Assembly (NCBI GenBank): GCA_020060215.1
Contig: JAGVAP010000045.1
Coordinates: 1 to 64,000, forward strand
Source of the DNA: Deltaproteobacteria bacterium
Lineage (GTDB): Bacteria; Desulfobacterota; DSM-4660; Desulfatiglandales; HGW-15
Direction: 5' to 3'
Length of the DNA: 64,000 bases
Part shown: positions 52,641 through 61,966 of the stretch, in pieces
How positions within the stretch are numbered: position 1 is the stretch's first letter
Layout: each line of letters begins with the position of its first letter
Notes under the pieces: generated by a model
What the model was told of the DNA's origin: nothing
Seen by the model: only the letters and a program-made list of their open reading frames with translations
Database searches by the model: none
Made by a program: the position numbers and the translations under genes

Positions 52641-54058
52641 AAGGAGCAGCCGAAACATCGTGGAAACAAAATCCTGCCCGGAGATCTTTCTCAACCCAAA
52701 GTCCGTAGCAGTCGTCGGGGCCACCGAGAGGCCGGGGGCATGGGGGGCATTCATAATGGGAGGACTCCGCTCCCTGAGCTATCCAGGAAAAATCTATCCC
52801 GTAAACCGGCAGGCCGACCAGGTCTTCGGCATTAGAGCCTACAAAGACCTGAGGGATGTGGAAGGGCCTGTGGATCTGGCGGTCTTGGCGATCCCAGAGG
52901 AATTTGTGGAAGAGACCATCGCGTCATGCTGTCAAAAAAAGGTCAAAGGGATTACCGTTATTACGGCGGGATTTGGGGAGACCTCCGAGCACGGACGAAA
53001 AAAACAGGAGGCATTAGCCGGCCTCGCTCCAATGGCATCCGCCTGTTAGGCCCGAACGTGATCGGCACATTCAATCTGTATGCAGGATTCAATGCCTCTG
53101 CCACGCCCGCCGAAAACTTGCTGCGGACGTCTATTGCCGCCGTCTGCCAGGGAGGCTATGCATTTTACGAATCCTCTCTTCCGGGTGGGCCAAAGGACTC
53201 GGCGTGGGGATGTTCGTCCATACCGGAAACGAGTGCGACCTCACCGTAACGGATTTTTTGGAATATTTTGGCCAAGACCCGGAAGTAAGATCGATTATCA
53301 TGTATATTGAGGCCATCCGGGACGGCAGGCGCTTTACGGAGATCGCCCGCGCTGTAACGAAGATGAAGCCGGTCGTGATCTACAAGGCAGGAAAGACGTC
53401 GGGCAGCGCCCGGGCTGCGCAAAGCCACACGGGCGCTCTGTCAGGAAAAAAGGAGATCTATCAGGGTCTGTTCCGTCAGGCCGGAATCATTGGCTCGCCG
53501 ACAATGGAACTCCTTCTCCCGGTTGCCCATGCCTTGGTTGAACGGCCTGCCATGAGAGGACCGAGGGTGGCAATTATCACGGTAGGAGGTTCCTGGGGTG
53601 TAGCCCTGACAGACGCTTTGGAGGAGGCAGGACTTACTGTGCCGGAGTTGAGCCCGAATCTCCAGGAGAGGCTGCGGTCTGCCGGGATGCCGACAAGGGC
53701 ATCCACACGAAACCCGGTCGACTTTGGGGCCTCGGGTCTTTTCCTCTCTTTAGATACACCGCTCGCCCTTGGGAGTGAAATTCTGTCTTTCGGTGAAGTG
53801 GACGCACTCGTAGTGCACGGAATAGGGAGGCCCGGGATGCATACTGCCGGTACCCCGGATGAATGGAAGATATTCTTGGATATTGAAAAGCGTCAGATAA
53901 AGGGATTGAACGATCTGGAAAAGAAAATGGGCATACCCGTCTTGATCGGGAGCCATTATAGCCAATCCAATGGGAAAGCCAGGCGATTTGCGACCTCAAT
54001 AAACAGGGAATACGCGTCTACAATAATCTGTATGAGATCGCGCAACTACTCGCTTTGA
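52633..54058 (+). pseudogene. ADP-forming acyl-CoA synthetase alpha-type subunit, copy 3, two frameshifts
   Basis: Three frames rebuild one protein of about 475 residues. 52633-53025 gives the CoA-binding start (IFLNPKSVAVVGATERPG to TAGFGETSE). The next frame to about 53172 gives RSNGIRLLGPNVIGTFNLY and GYAFYESS. The third frame to 54058 gives GWAKGLGVGMFVHTGNECDL, phospho-His SHTGALSGK and the C-terminal domain. Each junction behaves as one missing base, and neither is in a homopolymer. Motifs are otherwise intact, so decay is recent or the bases were miscalled. A trimmed product from an internal start would lack the CoA site. Confidence 0.8.
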
Positions 54059-54141
54059 TGGTTGAGTATTGGAGCAAGAAACCCAGTTCGGGGTAAACCG
54101 ACAAATGACGCATGCCGATTAATCAAACAGAGGATAGACCA

Positions 54142-54819
54142 ATGAGAATTATAGAAATGGCTTTAGCGAATGGACAACGCACCCTTTCAGAATACGAATC
54201 CAAACAGGTCTTGTTTGCTTACGGGATACCGGTCACAAAGGAGGTGTTGCTAAAAAATCTGAAGGGGCTCATGAACGCAACCGAGCAGATCTGCTATCCG
54301 CTTGTTTTGAAGGGATGTTCATCGGATATCGCTCACAAGACTGAAATAGGCCTGATAAAACTAGACATCCGGAACGAAGCGGAGGCCGTGTCAGCCTTTG
54401 AGGAGATTAAAGCCCATATGGGGACCGGCACTAGTGTTCTGGTACCAGGAGATGGTGAAGGCCGGAGGGAACTCGTTGTCGGGCTCACTCGTGATCCCCA
54501 GTTCGGTCCGTGCGTTATGTTCGGGCTCGGGGGGATATTCACCGAGGTCCTGAAGGACATATCGTTTCGCGTGGCCCCGCTGGAAAAGAGGGATGCCTTG
54601 GATATGATGCAGGAGATAAGGGGGCACAAGATCCTGGAGGCGGTGCGTGGTATGGAGGCGGCAGATCTCGACATGCTTTCCGATATCCTGATTAAAATGG
54701 GGCAGATCGGCCTTGAAAATGAAACCGTAAAAGAAATCGACATCAATCCGGTGATCATCTCCGGGAGCAGACCTGTGGCGGTAGACGCCTTGGTTGTGCT
54801 GGAGGGGCGTAAAGGCTGA
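54142..54819 (+). CDS. ADP-forming acyl-CoA synthetase beta subunit (ATP-grasp)
   Basis: About 225 residues forming an ATP-grasp domain of the acetyl-CoA synthetase (ADP-forming) type: LSEYESKQVLFAYGIPV, PLVLKGCSSDIAHKTEIGLI, FGLGGIFTEVLKD, and EIDINPVI. It supplies nucleotide binding for the alpha subunits upstream. It is the only beta subunit for up to three alpha copies. The ATG at 54142 has GAGG 8 nt upstream and is preferred over one at 54112. It overlaps the next gene by one base (TGATG). Confidence 0.9.
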   Translation: MRIIEMALANGQRTLSEYESKQVLFAYGIPVTKEVLLKNLKGLMNATEQICYPLVLKGCSSDIAHKTEIGLIKLDIRNEAEAVSAFEEIKAHMGTGTSVLVPGDGEGRRELVVGLTRDPQFGPCVMFGLGGIFTEVLKDISFRVAPLEKRDALDMMQEIRGHKILEAVRGMEAADLDMLSDILIKMGQIGLENETVKEIDINPVIISGSRPVAVDALVVLEGRKG

Positions 54820-55826
54820 TGAAGTCTGTCATTAGGATCGAAATCCCGATCCCCTTTCCGATAGGCTCGGTTAACCTCTATTTCATTGAAGACTCGGTCC
54901 CTACCCTGATCGACGCCGGTTTCTATTCGGAGGAGGCACTGGGGAAGGTAGGCCTTACCCTAAAAAAGGCGGGATATCAGCTTACCGATGTGAAGCGGAT
55001 CCTGCTCACCCATGGACATCTGGACCATGTGGGGCTTGCGGGGAAGATATCCGGGATAAGCGGGGCCGAGGTCTTTGTTCATCCCTTGGATCGGGATAAA
55101 TGCATTTGGAATCCGGAAGCGGGTCACGAGAAAAAAATAGAGGGCTTTTTCCGGTTCGCCAGAGAAGCGGGTTTGCCCGATGCGCTCACGGAAGCCATCT
55201 CTTTTCAGATGACCGAGCGCTTCAAAAAATTATTCTGCGGCGGCTTTAACGTGAAATATATTAGAGGCGGGGAAACCTTTGCCTTTGATAACTTTTTTCT
55301 GGAAGTGATCTGTTGTCCGGGACACACAGCCGGTTCGGTATGCTTTTTTGATCCCAAGGAAGGGAGGCTCTTCTCCGGAGACCATCTTTTGGAAAAGATC
55401 ACTCCCAACCCTGTAATCGAAATTGGAAATCAGGATGTAATGGGGGAATACAAAAGCCTTTCCTCTTATATGAGCTCATTGGAGGTCATAAGAGACTTGG
55501 ATGTGGCCTTGGTCCTGCCGGGACACGGCTCCTCATTTTCGAATCATCGAAGACGGATCAATGAGATAATCGGTCACCACCGGATGCGCAGGCAAGAGAT
55601 CCTCGATGCCTTTAGTGACAACAAAAATGATCGTTCCGACCGAGGTGGAATGACCCTGTTCATGGTCAGTCAAAAACTATTCCCTGAACTCCGGGGGTGG
55701 GACATCTTTCTTGGCCTCTCCGAGACCTATGGGCATCTGGAAGTCCTTGAGGATGAGGGGCTGACTACCTCTCGCATGGCAGGGGATCAACGCCTGTATT
55801 GCCTTAGTCTTACTGGCCAACGCTGA
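54819..55826 (+). CDS. metallo-beta-lactamase-fold hydrolase
   Basis: 335 residues. The zinc motif is LTHGHLDH (63-70), followed by CCPGHTAGSVCF and SGDHLLE, and LPGHGSSF as the last ligand. The C-terminal part (about 230-335) resembles the helical extension of glyoxalase-II-like thioesterases (LSETYGHLEVLEDEG). It may hydrolyse a thioester or lactone of the pathway. It is coupled to the ATP-grasp gene by a one-base overlap. It converges with ubiX across about 100 bp, where no clear terminator is seen. Confidence 0.87.
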   Translation: MKSVIRIEIPIPFPIGSVNLYFIEDSVPTLIDAGFYSEEALGKVGLTLKKAGYQLTDVKRILLTHGHLDHVGLAGKISGISGAEVFVHPLDRDKCIWNPEAGHEKKIEGFFRFAREAGLPDALTEAISFQMTERFKKLFCGGFNVKYIRGGETFAFDNFFLEVICCPGHTAGSVCFFDPKEGRLFSGDHLLEKITPNPVIEIGNQDVMGEYKSLSSYMSSLEVIRDLDVALVLPGHGSSFSNHRRRINEIIGHHRMRRQEILDAFSDNKNDRSDRGGMTLFMVSQKLFPELRGWDIFLGLSETYGHLEVLEDEGLTTSRMAGDQRLYCLSLTGQR

Positions 55827-55931
55827 AGCCTTAAACTGAAACTCACGCATTGACCCTACATAGGCAAACAAGCGGCAAGGTTTTGTCTCAAGCAGGGCAT
55901 TTCCAAGCGATGTTTTCAATTGACAGGGCAA

Positions 55932-56504
55932 TTAATTGTATGGAGCTCCTTTCCATCTCTTAAAAAGCTGATGTTCAATATGAAAATGGTCAAATATCTT
56001 TCCGATGGTCTGGTGAATGATATCTTCTATGGTCTTTGGCTGGTGATAAAAAGATGGCGCAGGCGGCAGGATATGCGCCCCCATGTCGGCCGCCATGGTC
56101 ATCAGCCTGAGGTGCCCTTTGTGAAGAGGGGTTTCCCTGACCACGAGGACCAGTTTCCTTTTTTCTTTTAAGGTGACATCGGCAGCCCTTATAAGGAGAT
56201 TATTGGTGTATGAGTTGGCGATGCCCGAGAGTGTCTTTATGGTGCATGGGGCCACGATCATCCCCATGGTCAAAAAAGAGCCGCTGGCAATTGATGAACC
56301 GATATCCTTATTATCATGTACCACGTGCGCAAAAGACGCCACTTTTTCGACACTGAAATCGGTTTCTATTTGGATATTTCTCTTGGCAGCTTCCGACAGA
56401 ACAAGATGCACCTCAAAATCCATCTTTGCCAAAAGCCTTAACGTTTCAATACCATAAATAACTCCGCTGGCGCCTGCAATGCCCACTACCATTCTTTTTT
56501 TCAT
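55932..56504 (-). CDS. ubiX: UbiX-type flavin prenyltransferase
   Basis: About 190 residues. The FMN motif is GIAGASGVIYGI at the start, with MIVAPCTIKTLSGIANSYT and VLVVRETPLHKGHLRLM further on, all classical for UbiX. It joins dimethylallyl phosphate to FMN, making the cofactor for UbiD enzymes. Two UbiD genes lie 23-29 kb away in the same window. A GTG five codons upstream is possible. It is last in the minus-strand run, 31 bp after the acyl-CoA ligase. Confidence 0.93.
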   Translation of the reverse strand: MKKRMVVGIAGASGVIYGIETLRLLAKMDFEVHLVLSEAAKRNIQIETDFSVEKVASFAHVVHDNKDIGSSIASGSFLTMGMIVAPCTIKTLSGIANSYTNNLLIRAADVTLKEKRKLVLVVRETPLHKGHLRLMTMAADMGAHILPPAPSFYHQPKTIEDIIHQTIGKIFDHFHIEHQLFKRWKGAPYN

Positions 56505-56535
56505 TTTCTCATAACCCACACCATTATCTTATCCA

Positions 56536-58068
56536 TTATTCATTTTCATTACTCTGTCCGAATTCAGCTTTCACCTTTTCTCTGTCGACGGATCCATCAG
56601 AAGTTTTGGGCAAGGCTGAGACAAATTCCACGAATTTTGGTTTTTTATATCTTGATATTTTTGAAGCAACAAATTCAATAAGATCATCCGCTAAAAGCGA
56701 TTGGCCCTGTTTTAAAACACAGAAAGCTTTTATTGCTTCACCCCAATCAGCATCCGGAACCCCGATAACGCAGGTTTCATCAATGGCAGGATGATCCAGG
56801 ATAGCCGTCTCTACTTCGGCGGGATAGACGTTTTCCCCGCCAGTCTTGATGAGCTCTTTTTCAGGCTTTCTGCCTACATACCAGAGATACCCTTCATCGT
56901 CAAACCTGCCGAGGTCTCCGGTATGATGCCATTCATTGCGAAAGGCATACTCGGTCTCCTTTTCAAGATTCCAGAATCCCTTGAATACGGCCGGTCCTCG
57001 AACAGCAATTTCACCCACTTCACCGGTTTTCACCTCCTTGTCGGATTCATCAACCAGATTAATCTCTATCCTGTATCCGGGCCTTCCCACTGAACCAGGT
57101 TTCTCCGAAGCTTGGTCAAAGCTGACAAGCCCGGAAACTTCCGTCTGTCCGTAACCAAGGCCAAAACGACCTCCCGTCTTCTTCTCAAATGCAGCAATAA
57201 CGTTCGGTTGGTCTATCCCCATTACCCATCTGAGTCCGGACAAATCCCGGGAGGAGGTCTCGGCTTCTTCGAGGATGTTTGCCAGTATTGGCGGGAAATC
57301 TACTATCAGGGTGACATTATCTCGTTCAATGCTCTCTACCGCCAGTTGCCTGTCAAACTTGGGCATGACGATATTCTTGCCGCCTGCGTGAAATACCGCC
57401 AGGCTCATGCCTAAACATGCGATATGGTAGAGAGGAAGAAAGGCAAGGTGAACGTCGCTCGGATTTATCCCCATGGCAACCAAATACTCCATATTGGTGG
57501 AAATCATATTTTCATGGGTCAAGACGGCGCCGCGCGGCCTTCCTGTAACGGCAGCGGTATGAATGATCACGAAGGGGTCATCAGAAAGAACGCGGCATTC
57601 ATCGCTGTTCCGATCAACGCGCATCAGGTCCTCGAAAGGAAGGAATTGCGACTCTCCTTCTGATCCTGATATTAAGTATGACTGTTCGACAAAAGGCAAT
57701 TCAAAAACCATGTCCCTGATAACGGCTTCAGTTTCAGGATCGGAAACAGTAATTCTCGGGGTTGTGTCCCTCATAATATATTCGATCTCATCAACACCTA
57801 ATCGCCAGTTTATGGGAACCACAATAGCACCTGTTTGCGCCGCAGCGCCATAGATCAGGAAGTATTCAAGGCTGTTTTTTGCAAAAACCGCTATCCTGTC
57901 TCCTTCTCTTATGCCGTTATCCGTAAGTCCACGAGCCAAGCGGTTGACCTTAGCCTTAAACTGCCGAAAGGTTGTGTCCTCATTTTCCCAGGTAAAGGCC
58001 ACATGGCCGGGCATCACCTTTGCATTCCTTTTTATGATACTGTAAATTGAAAAACTATTAACTCTCAT
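56536..58068 (-). CDS. AMP-forming acyl-CoA ligase lacking the usual C-terminal lysine
   Basis: About 510 residues of the ANL family. The phosphate loop is HTAAVTGRPRGAVLTH, a looser version of TSGTTGxPKG. GYGQTE is the A5 motif, WHHTGDLGRFD and YVGRKPEKELIKTGGENVYP the hinge region. The C-terminal segment reads LPKTSDGSVDREKV where most members have SGKIxRxxL, so the lysine that drives adenylation is serine. It may be impaired in the first half-reaction or use another residue. The ATG at 58068 follows AAGGAGCCTGT perfectly, and a 26-codon extension upstream is unlikely. It lies in the run with LivH and UbiX. Confidence 0.87.
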   Translation of the reverse strand: MRVNSFSIYSIIKRNAKVMPGHVAFTWENEDTTFRQFKAKVNRLARGLTDNGIREGDRIAVFAKNSLEYFLIYGAAAQTGAIVVPINWRLGVDEIEYIMRDTTPRITVSDPETEAVIRDMVFELPFVEQSYLISGSEGESQFLPFEDLMRVDRNSDECRVLSDDPFVIIHTAAVTGRPRGAVLTHENMISTNMEYLVAMGINPSDVHLAFLPLYHIACLGMSLAVFHAGGKNIVMPKFDRQLAVESIERDNVTLIVDFPPILANILEEAETSSRDLSGLRWVMGIDQPNVIAAFEKKTGGRFGLGYGQTEVSGLVSFDQASEKPGSVGRPGYRIEINLVDESDKEVKTGEVGEIAVRGPAVFKGFWNLEKETEYAFRNEWHHTGDLGRFDDEGYLWYVGRKPEKELIKTGGENVYPAEVETAILDHPAIDETCVIGVPDADWGEAIKAFCVLKQGQSLLADDLIEFVASKISRYKKPKFVEFVSALPKTSDGSVDREKVKAEFGQSNENE

Positions 58069-58184
58069 ACAGGCTCCTTGCATGTTATCAGGGGATATAC
58101 TGTGTATAACTGAAGTCAGGATACGGCAGGGCACTTGGAACGACACGCCCTATCAGCCCAGGCATTGTACACCCCGGGAGTGTC

Positions 58185-59078
58185 CTATACCCTCTCTATC
58201 CTTTCCAGGCCGAAGAGGCCGTGGGGCCGGACCAATAAAACAATAAGCATAATAAGATAGGGAATCACGATTCTTAACCCACCGCTGTGGGGCAGAAAAG
58301 GGTCCAGATAGACCGCGGCGACATTTTCTGAAACCCCTATGATTATTCCACCTATGATACAGCCTGGGATTGAATCCAGGCCTCCCAGGAGCGCCACCGG
58401 CAGCACAATTAGTCCCAAGGTGGCCAGTTCCGGGCTGACAGTCAACAACTGTCCAAGAAGAAAACCCCCTATCCCGGCTACAGTGGAGGCAATGCTCCAG
58501 GTAAGGGTATAGACTTTCTTCACAGGTATCGCCACGCTTTGGGCCACCTGGTGGTCTTCGGCCACGGCCCTCATTCCTAATCCAAGTTTGGCATATTTGA
58601 AAAACAGGAGGAAAACGATGATCAACAATAACGAAATCAAGAAGGCTATTACCATCTGTGGTGCAATTGAGATGTGTTCCCCCAATACCACGGGTTTCAA
58701 GAATTCAACCCGTGGGTACCCATAAGGCGCCTTCCACCATATGCCTGTCAATATACCTTTGAAAAGCATTGAAAGGGCTATGGTAACCATGATTATTGTC
58801 AGCAACGGCTCTCCGATCAAACGGCGCAACACTATCCTTTCTGTTAAACCGCCTAACAGGGCACAGCACGCCATAGTAAGCAGAAGCGCCAACCAAAAGT
58901 CCAGGTGTAGAGCGGTCGCAAAAGTCCAGCCAATGCATGCTCCAAAAAGAAGAAATTCCCCTTGAGCGAGATTGAACACGTGGGAAGATTTAAAAATCAG
59001 AACAAATCCGAGGGCTATCAGGCTATAAATGAACCCCACCATCACACCGGATACCAGCACCAATCCCAACATCCCCAT
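58185..59078 (-). CDS. livH: branched-chain-type ABC transporter permease LivH, system 2
   Basis: 297 residues with about eight membrane segments. FIYSLIALGFVLIFKSSHVFNLAQGEFLLFGA is the LivH start, and STVAGIGGFLLGQ the ATPase-contact area. It starts 10 bp after the AMP ligase stop. No LivM follows; the next gene is an acyl-CoA ligase. The partner permease may lie beyond the right edge or the system may be incomplete. Confidence 0.9.
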   Translation of the reverse strand: MGMLGLVLVSGVMVGFIYSLIALGFVLIFKSSHVFNLAQGEFLLFGACIGWTFATALHLDFWLALLLTMACCALLGGLTERIVLRRLIGEPLLTIIMVTIALSMLFKGILTGIWWKAPYGYPRVEFLKPVVLGEHISIAPQMVIAFLISLLLIIVFLLFFKYAKLGLGMRAVAEDHQVAQSVAIPVKKVYTLTWSIASTVAGIGGFLLGQLLTVSPELATLGLIVLPVALLGGLDSIPGCIIGGIIIGVSENVAAVYLDPFLPHSGGLRIVIPYLIMLIVLLVRPHGLFGLERIERV

Positions 59079-59088
59079 TTCGTCACCC

Positions 59089-60984
59089 CTAACTTACCGT
59101 CAGCACTCTCACATCTGTTTTGACAACGCCTGTCCTTCCGTCCCTATATTTTATCTGAGCCTCAACGGAAATCTTATCCCTGTCCCCATAGATGCCTTGT
59201 ATCAATTCGCCGTAGCGTTCCTTGATAACATCTCTTTTAAGCTTTCTTGTCCTTGTCAGCTCTGATTCGTCGGCATCAAGCTCTTTGTGCAATAAGAGAA
59301 ACCTCTTTATCCTTGAAGTCTCGGGAACGGACGTATTCACCCGTTCCACCTCATTCAGAATCAGATTGTACACTTCCTCTTTTTGTGACAGATCCGTAAA
59401 AGTCGTGTAGTTCACCCTGTTCATCTCCGCCCATCTTCCAACCATGTCAAAACTAATCGTCAAAATCGCCGAAACATAAGCTTTGTCCCTGTCCGCCAAC
59501 ACTATCGCATCGGCAATATAGGGGCTAAACCGCAACCTGCTTTCAATATATTGCGGTGCCACCTTCTCCCCATTAGACAGTTCCGTCAAATCAGCCAATC
59601 TGTCCAAGAATATAAGATGCCCTTCATCATTGATAAAGCCTGCATCGCCGGTATGAAACCATCCGTTTCGAATGGCCTTGCTGGTGGCTTCACTATTCTT
59701 ATAGTAACCACCAAAAACAACACGGCCTTTGACCAGGATCTCGCCTTCTTCGCTTATCTTTACTTCTATTCCGGGAACTGGTCGTCCCACGGTTTCGGGC
59801 CTCAACTCACGACCCGAATTACACACGGCGCACGCTTCAGTAGAGGCGTAATGGTTTTTAATAGGGATGCCGATCGCCTGGAGAAGGCGGTATGACTCCG
59901 GGCCCAGACTCGCCCCCGAGGACCATGCGAAATTAAGATGAGAAAGGCCCATGTCATCACGAATAGGACGAAACAGAATCCAATCCGCGAAGGCATGGGC
60001 AAGTTTCCATAACAAATTTGGTTCATCCCCTCGAGTTTTCATATCGATCCACCTATATCCGACTGGAAGCAGCGCCTTGTATGTAAGTCTTTTCAAAAAC
60101 GTGGATTCCGTTATTCTCGCCTGCATCATCGACGTCAAACCTTCCCACAGCCTCGAGCCGTAAAACAACTGCGTCGGTCCAATTTCTCTGATATCCGCGC
60201 TCACGGTCTCGGGCTCTTCAGGGAAGTTCACTGATCCCCCTGAAAGGAGCTGCCCCGCGATGCTCAAAACCTGTTCCGGCAACCACGCAAAGGGGAGGAA
60301 AGAGAATGATTTTGAATCCTCCGTCCAACGTTCCAGTTTCATCATCGCTTTCACTCCGCTGATCAGGTTGTCAAAAGTAAGCATGGCACCTTTCGGCAAA
60401 CCACTGGTCCCGGAAGTATACAGAAACACGGCCGCATCGTCCGCCTTCCCGGCATCAATACACTCTTCGAAGTAGCCCGGGTTATTTCTCTCATACTCTT
60501 TACCCAACGCAACGGCCTTGGTGTAGCTCATCAAAATCGGATCATCGTAGTTGATAAGCCCTTTGGGGTCCCAATATATCACTTTTTCAAGCAAGGGGAG
60601 TTCTTCTCTGATCTCCAAAAACTTATCCACCTGTTCCTGATCATCGGCCACAACGAATCGTGTATCCGCATTCTCCACAAGGTATTTTAACTCGGCAGGC
60701 GTGGCATCCGTATAAAGACCTACCATTATGGCCCCGAGGGCTTGAACGCCGAGTTCCGTGAAAAAGCCCTCGGGGGCATTATCACCGATAACAGCCACCT
60801 TATCGCCCTTTTTTAAACCGATACTCTTTAGGCCTAACCCAATGAGTCTGGCGTTTTGGTAATAATCTCCCCAGGTACAGGTCTTCCAGATCCCGAATTT
60901 CTTGAAACGTATGGCGATCTTTTTCCTACCGTACTTCTCATAATTCATTCTAAGAAGCTGGGGAAATGTATCTGATTTAGCCAT
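59089..60984 (-). CDS. long-chain acyl-CoA synthetase-type AMP ligase
   Basis: 631 residues, the long FACL form. YTSGTSGLPKGAMLT is the phosphate loop, NHYASTE the A5 motif, WFHTGDAGFIND and LADLTELSNGEKVAP the hinge. A lysine-rich TRTRKLKRDVIKERYG holds the C-terminal catalytic lysine. It activates a long-chain or aryl-alkyl acid. GAGGTATAA precedes the ATG. Embedding in a Liv operon, between LivF and LivH, is a layout I know from Deltaproteobacteria, where import and CoA activation appear linked. Confidence 0.92.
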   Translation of the reverse strand: MAKSDTFPQLLRMNYEKYGRKKIAIRFKKFGIWKTCTWGDYYQNARLIGLGLKSIGLKKGDKVAVIGDNAPEGFFTELGVQALGAIMVGLYTDATPAELKYLVENADTRFVVADDQEQVDKFLEIREELPLLEKVIYWDPKGLINYDDPILMSYTKAVALGKEYERNNPGYFEECIDAGKADDAAVFLYTSGTSGLPKGAMLTFDNLISGVKAMMKLERWTEDSKSFSFLPFAWLPEQVLSIAGQLLSGGSVNFPEEPETVSADIREIGPTQLFYGSRLWEGLTSMMQARITESTFLKRLTYKALLPVGYRWIDMKTRGDEPNLLWKLAHAFADWILFRPIRDDMGLSHLNFAWSSGASLGPESYRLLQAIGIPIKNHYASTEACAVCNSGRELRPETVGRPVPGIEVKISEEGEILVKGRVVFGGYYKNSEATSKAIRNGWFHTGDAGFINDEGHLIFLDRLADLTELSNGEKVAPQYIESRLRFSPYIADAIVLADRDKAYVSAILTISFDMVGRWAEMNRVNYTTFTDLSQKEEVYNLILNEVERVNTSVPETSRIKRFLLLHKELDADESELTRTRKLKRDVIKERYGELIQGIYGDRDKISVEAQIKYRDGRTGVVKTDVRVLTVS

Positions 60985-61059
60985 TTATACCTCGCTTAAA
61001 TCACCTTCATGAACCGGTTCGCAGAGTTCTCCACAAGGGCTTAAAGCCCATTATATCGT

Positions 61060-61851
61060 TTACCCAAGCCACCTCTTGCGTCTCTTATAATGCTTTATTT
61101 CGCGATAGCTTTTCTTCCCAATCTGCGACAACCCGAGATAAAACTCCTTTACATCCTCGTTGTCCTTCAGCTTCTCGGCCGGGCCTTCCAATACTACCCT
61201 GCCGTTTTCCATGACATATGCATGGTGAGCAATCTCAAGGGCCACAGCGGCATTTTGTTCCACCAGTAAAAGAGACGTTTTCTCCTCTTTGTGGATTTTT
61301 GTAATGGCTCTAAATATTTCGTCAACAACAAGAGGGGCGAGTCCCAGAGAGGCTTCATCCAAAAGGATGAGCTTTGGCTTTGCCATCAACGCCCTTCCAA
61401 TAACCAGCATCTGTTGCTCACCGCCTGAAAGAAAGCCGCTTGTTCTGTTGGAAAGGTTTCTCAGTTTCGGAAAATACGAATAAATCCCATCCAGGCTTTT
61501 TCTAACTTCAGTTCTGTTCTTTCGCGAATAGGCCCCCACGAGGAGATTCTCCCGAGCGGTAAGGTGCTCCAAGACCCTTCTACCCTCCATAACTTGCGTG
61601 ATTCCCATGGAAGCGATCCTTTCAGGGTCTTCTCGATCTATCCTATGACCATCATATACGATACTCCCGTCCGATACCCTTCCTTCTTCTGTTTTCAAAA
61701 GACCCGAGATCGATTTAAGGGTCGTAGTCTTGCCTGCGCCGTTTGTGCCGAGTAGTGCGACAATTCTGCTTTCTTCAACAACGAGAGACAATCCCCTCAA
61801 AACCTGGATAACATTCATATAAACAACTTCAATATTGTTTATTTCAAGCAT
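61060..61851 (-). CDS. livF: branched-chain-type ABC transporter ATPase LivF, system 2
   Basis: 263 residues with Walker A GTNGAGKTT, signature LSGGEQQMLVIGRAL and Walker B LILLDEASLGL. The C-terminal tail YREIKHYKRRKRWLG is longer and more basic than in LivF of system 1. It works with the LivG 115 bp upstream. Its start lacks a strong ribosome site. Confidence 0.9.
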   Translation of the reverse strand: MLEINNIEVVYMNVIQVLRGLSLVVEESRIVALLGTNGAGKTTTLKSISGLLKTEEGRVSDGSIVYDGHRIDREDPERIASMGITQVMEGRRVLEHLTARENLLVGAYSRKNRTEVRKSLDGIYSYFPKLRNLSNRTSGFLSGGEQQMLVIGRALMAKPKLILLDEASLGLAPLVVDEIFRAITKIHKEEKTSLLLVEQNAAVALEIAHHAYVMENGRVVLEGPAEKLKDNEDVKEFYLGLSQIGKKSYREIKHYKRRKRWLG

Positions 61852-61966
61852 TACGACAAGTCCCCCTGTGCTTTCTCAAATAGATGTCCCCCATTGTCAT
61901 AATTATGAAACCTTATCAAAAAATAATCGCACAAACAGCATGCCGAACGGGGTCGACAATATCCGT

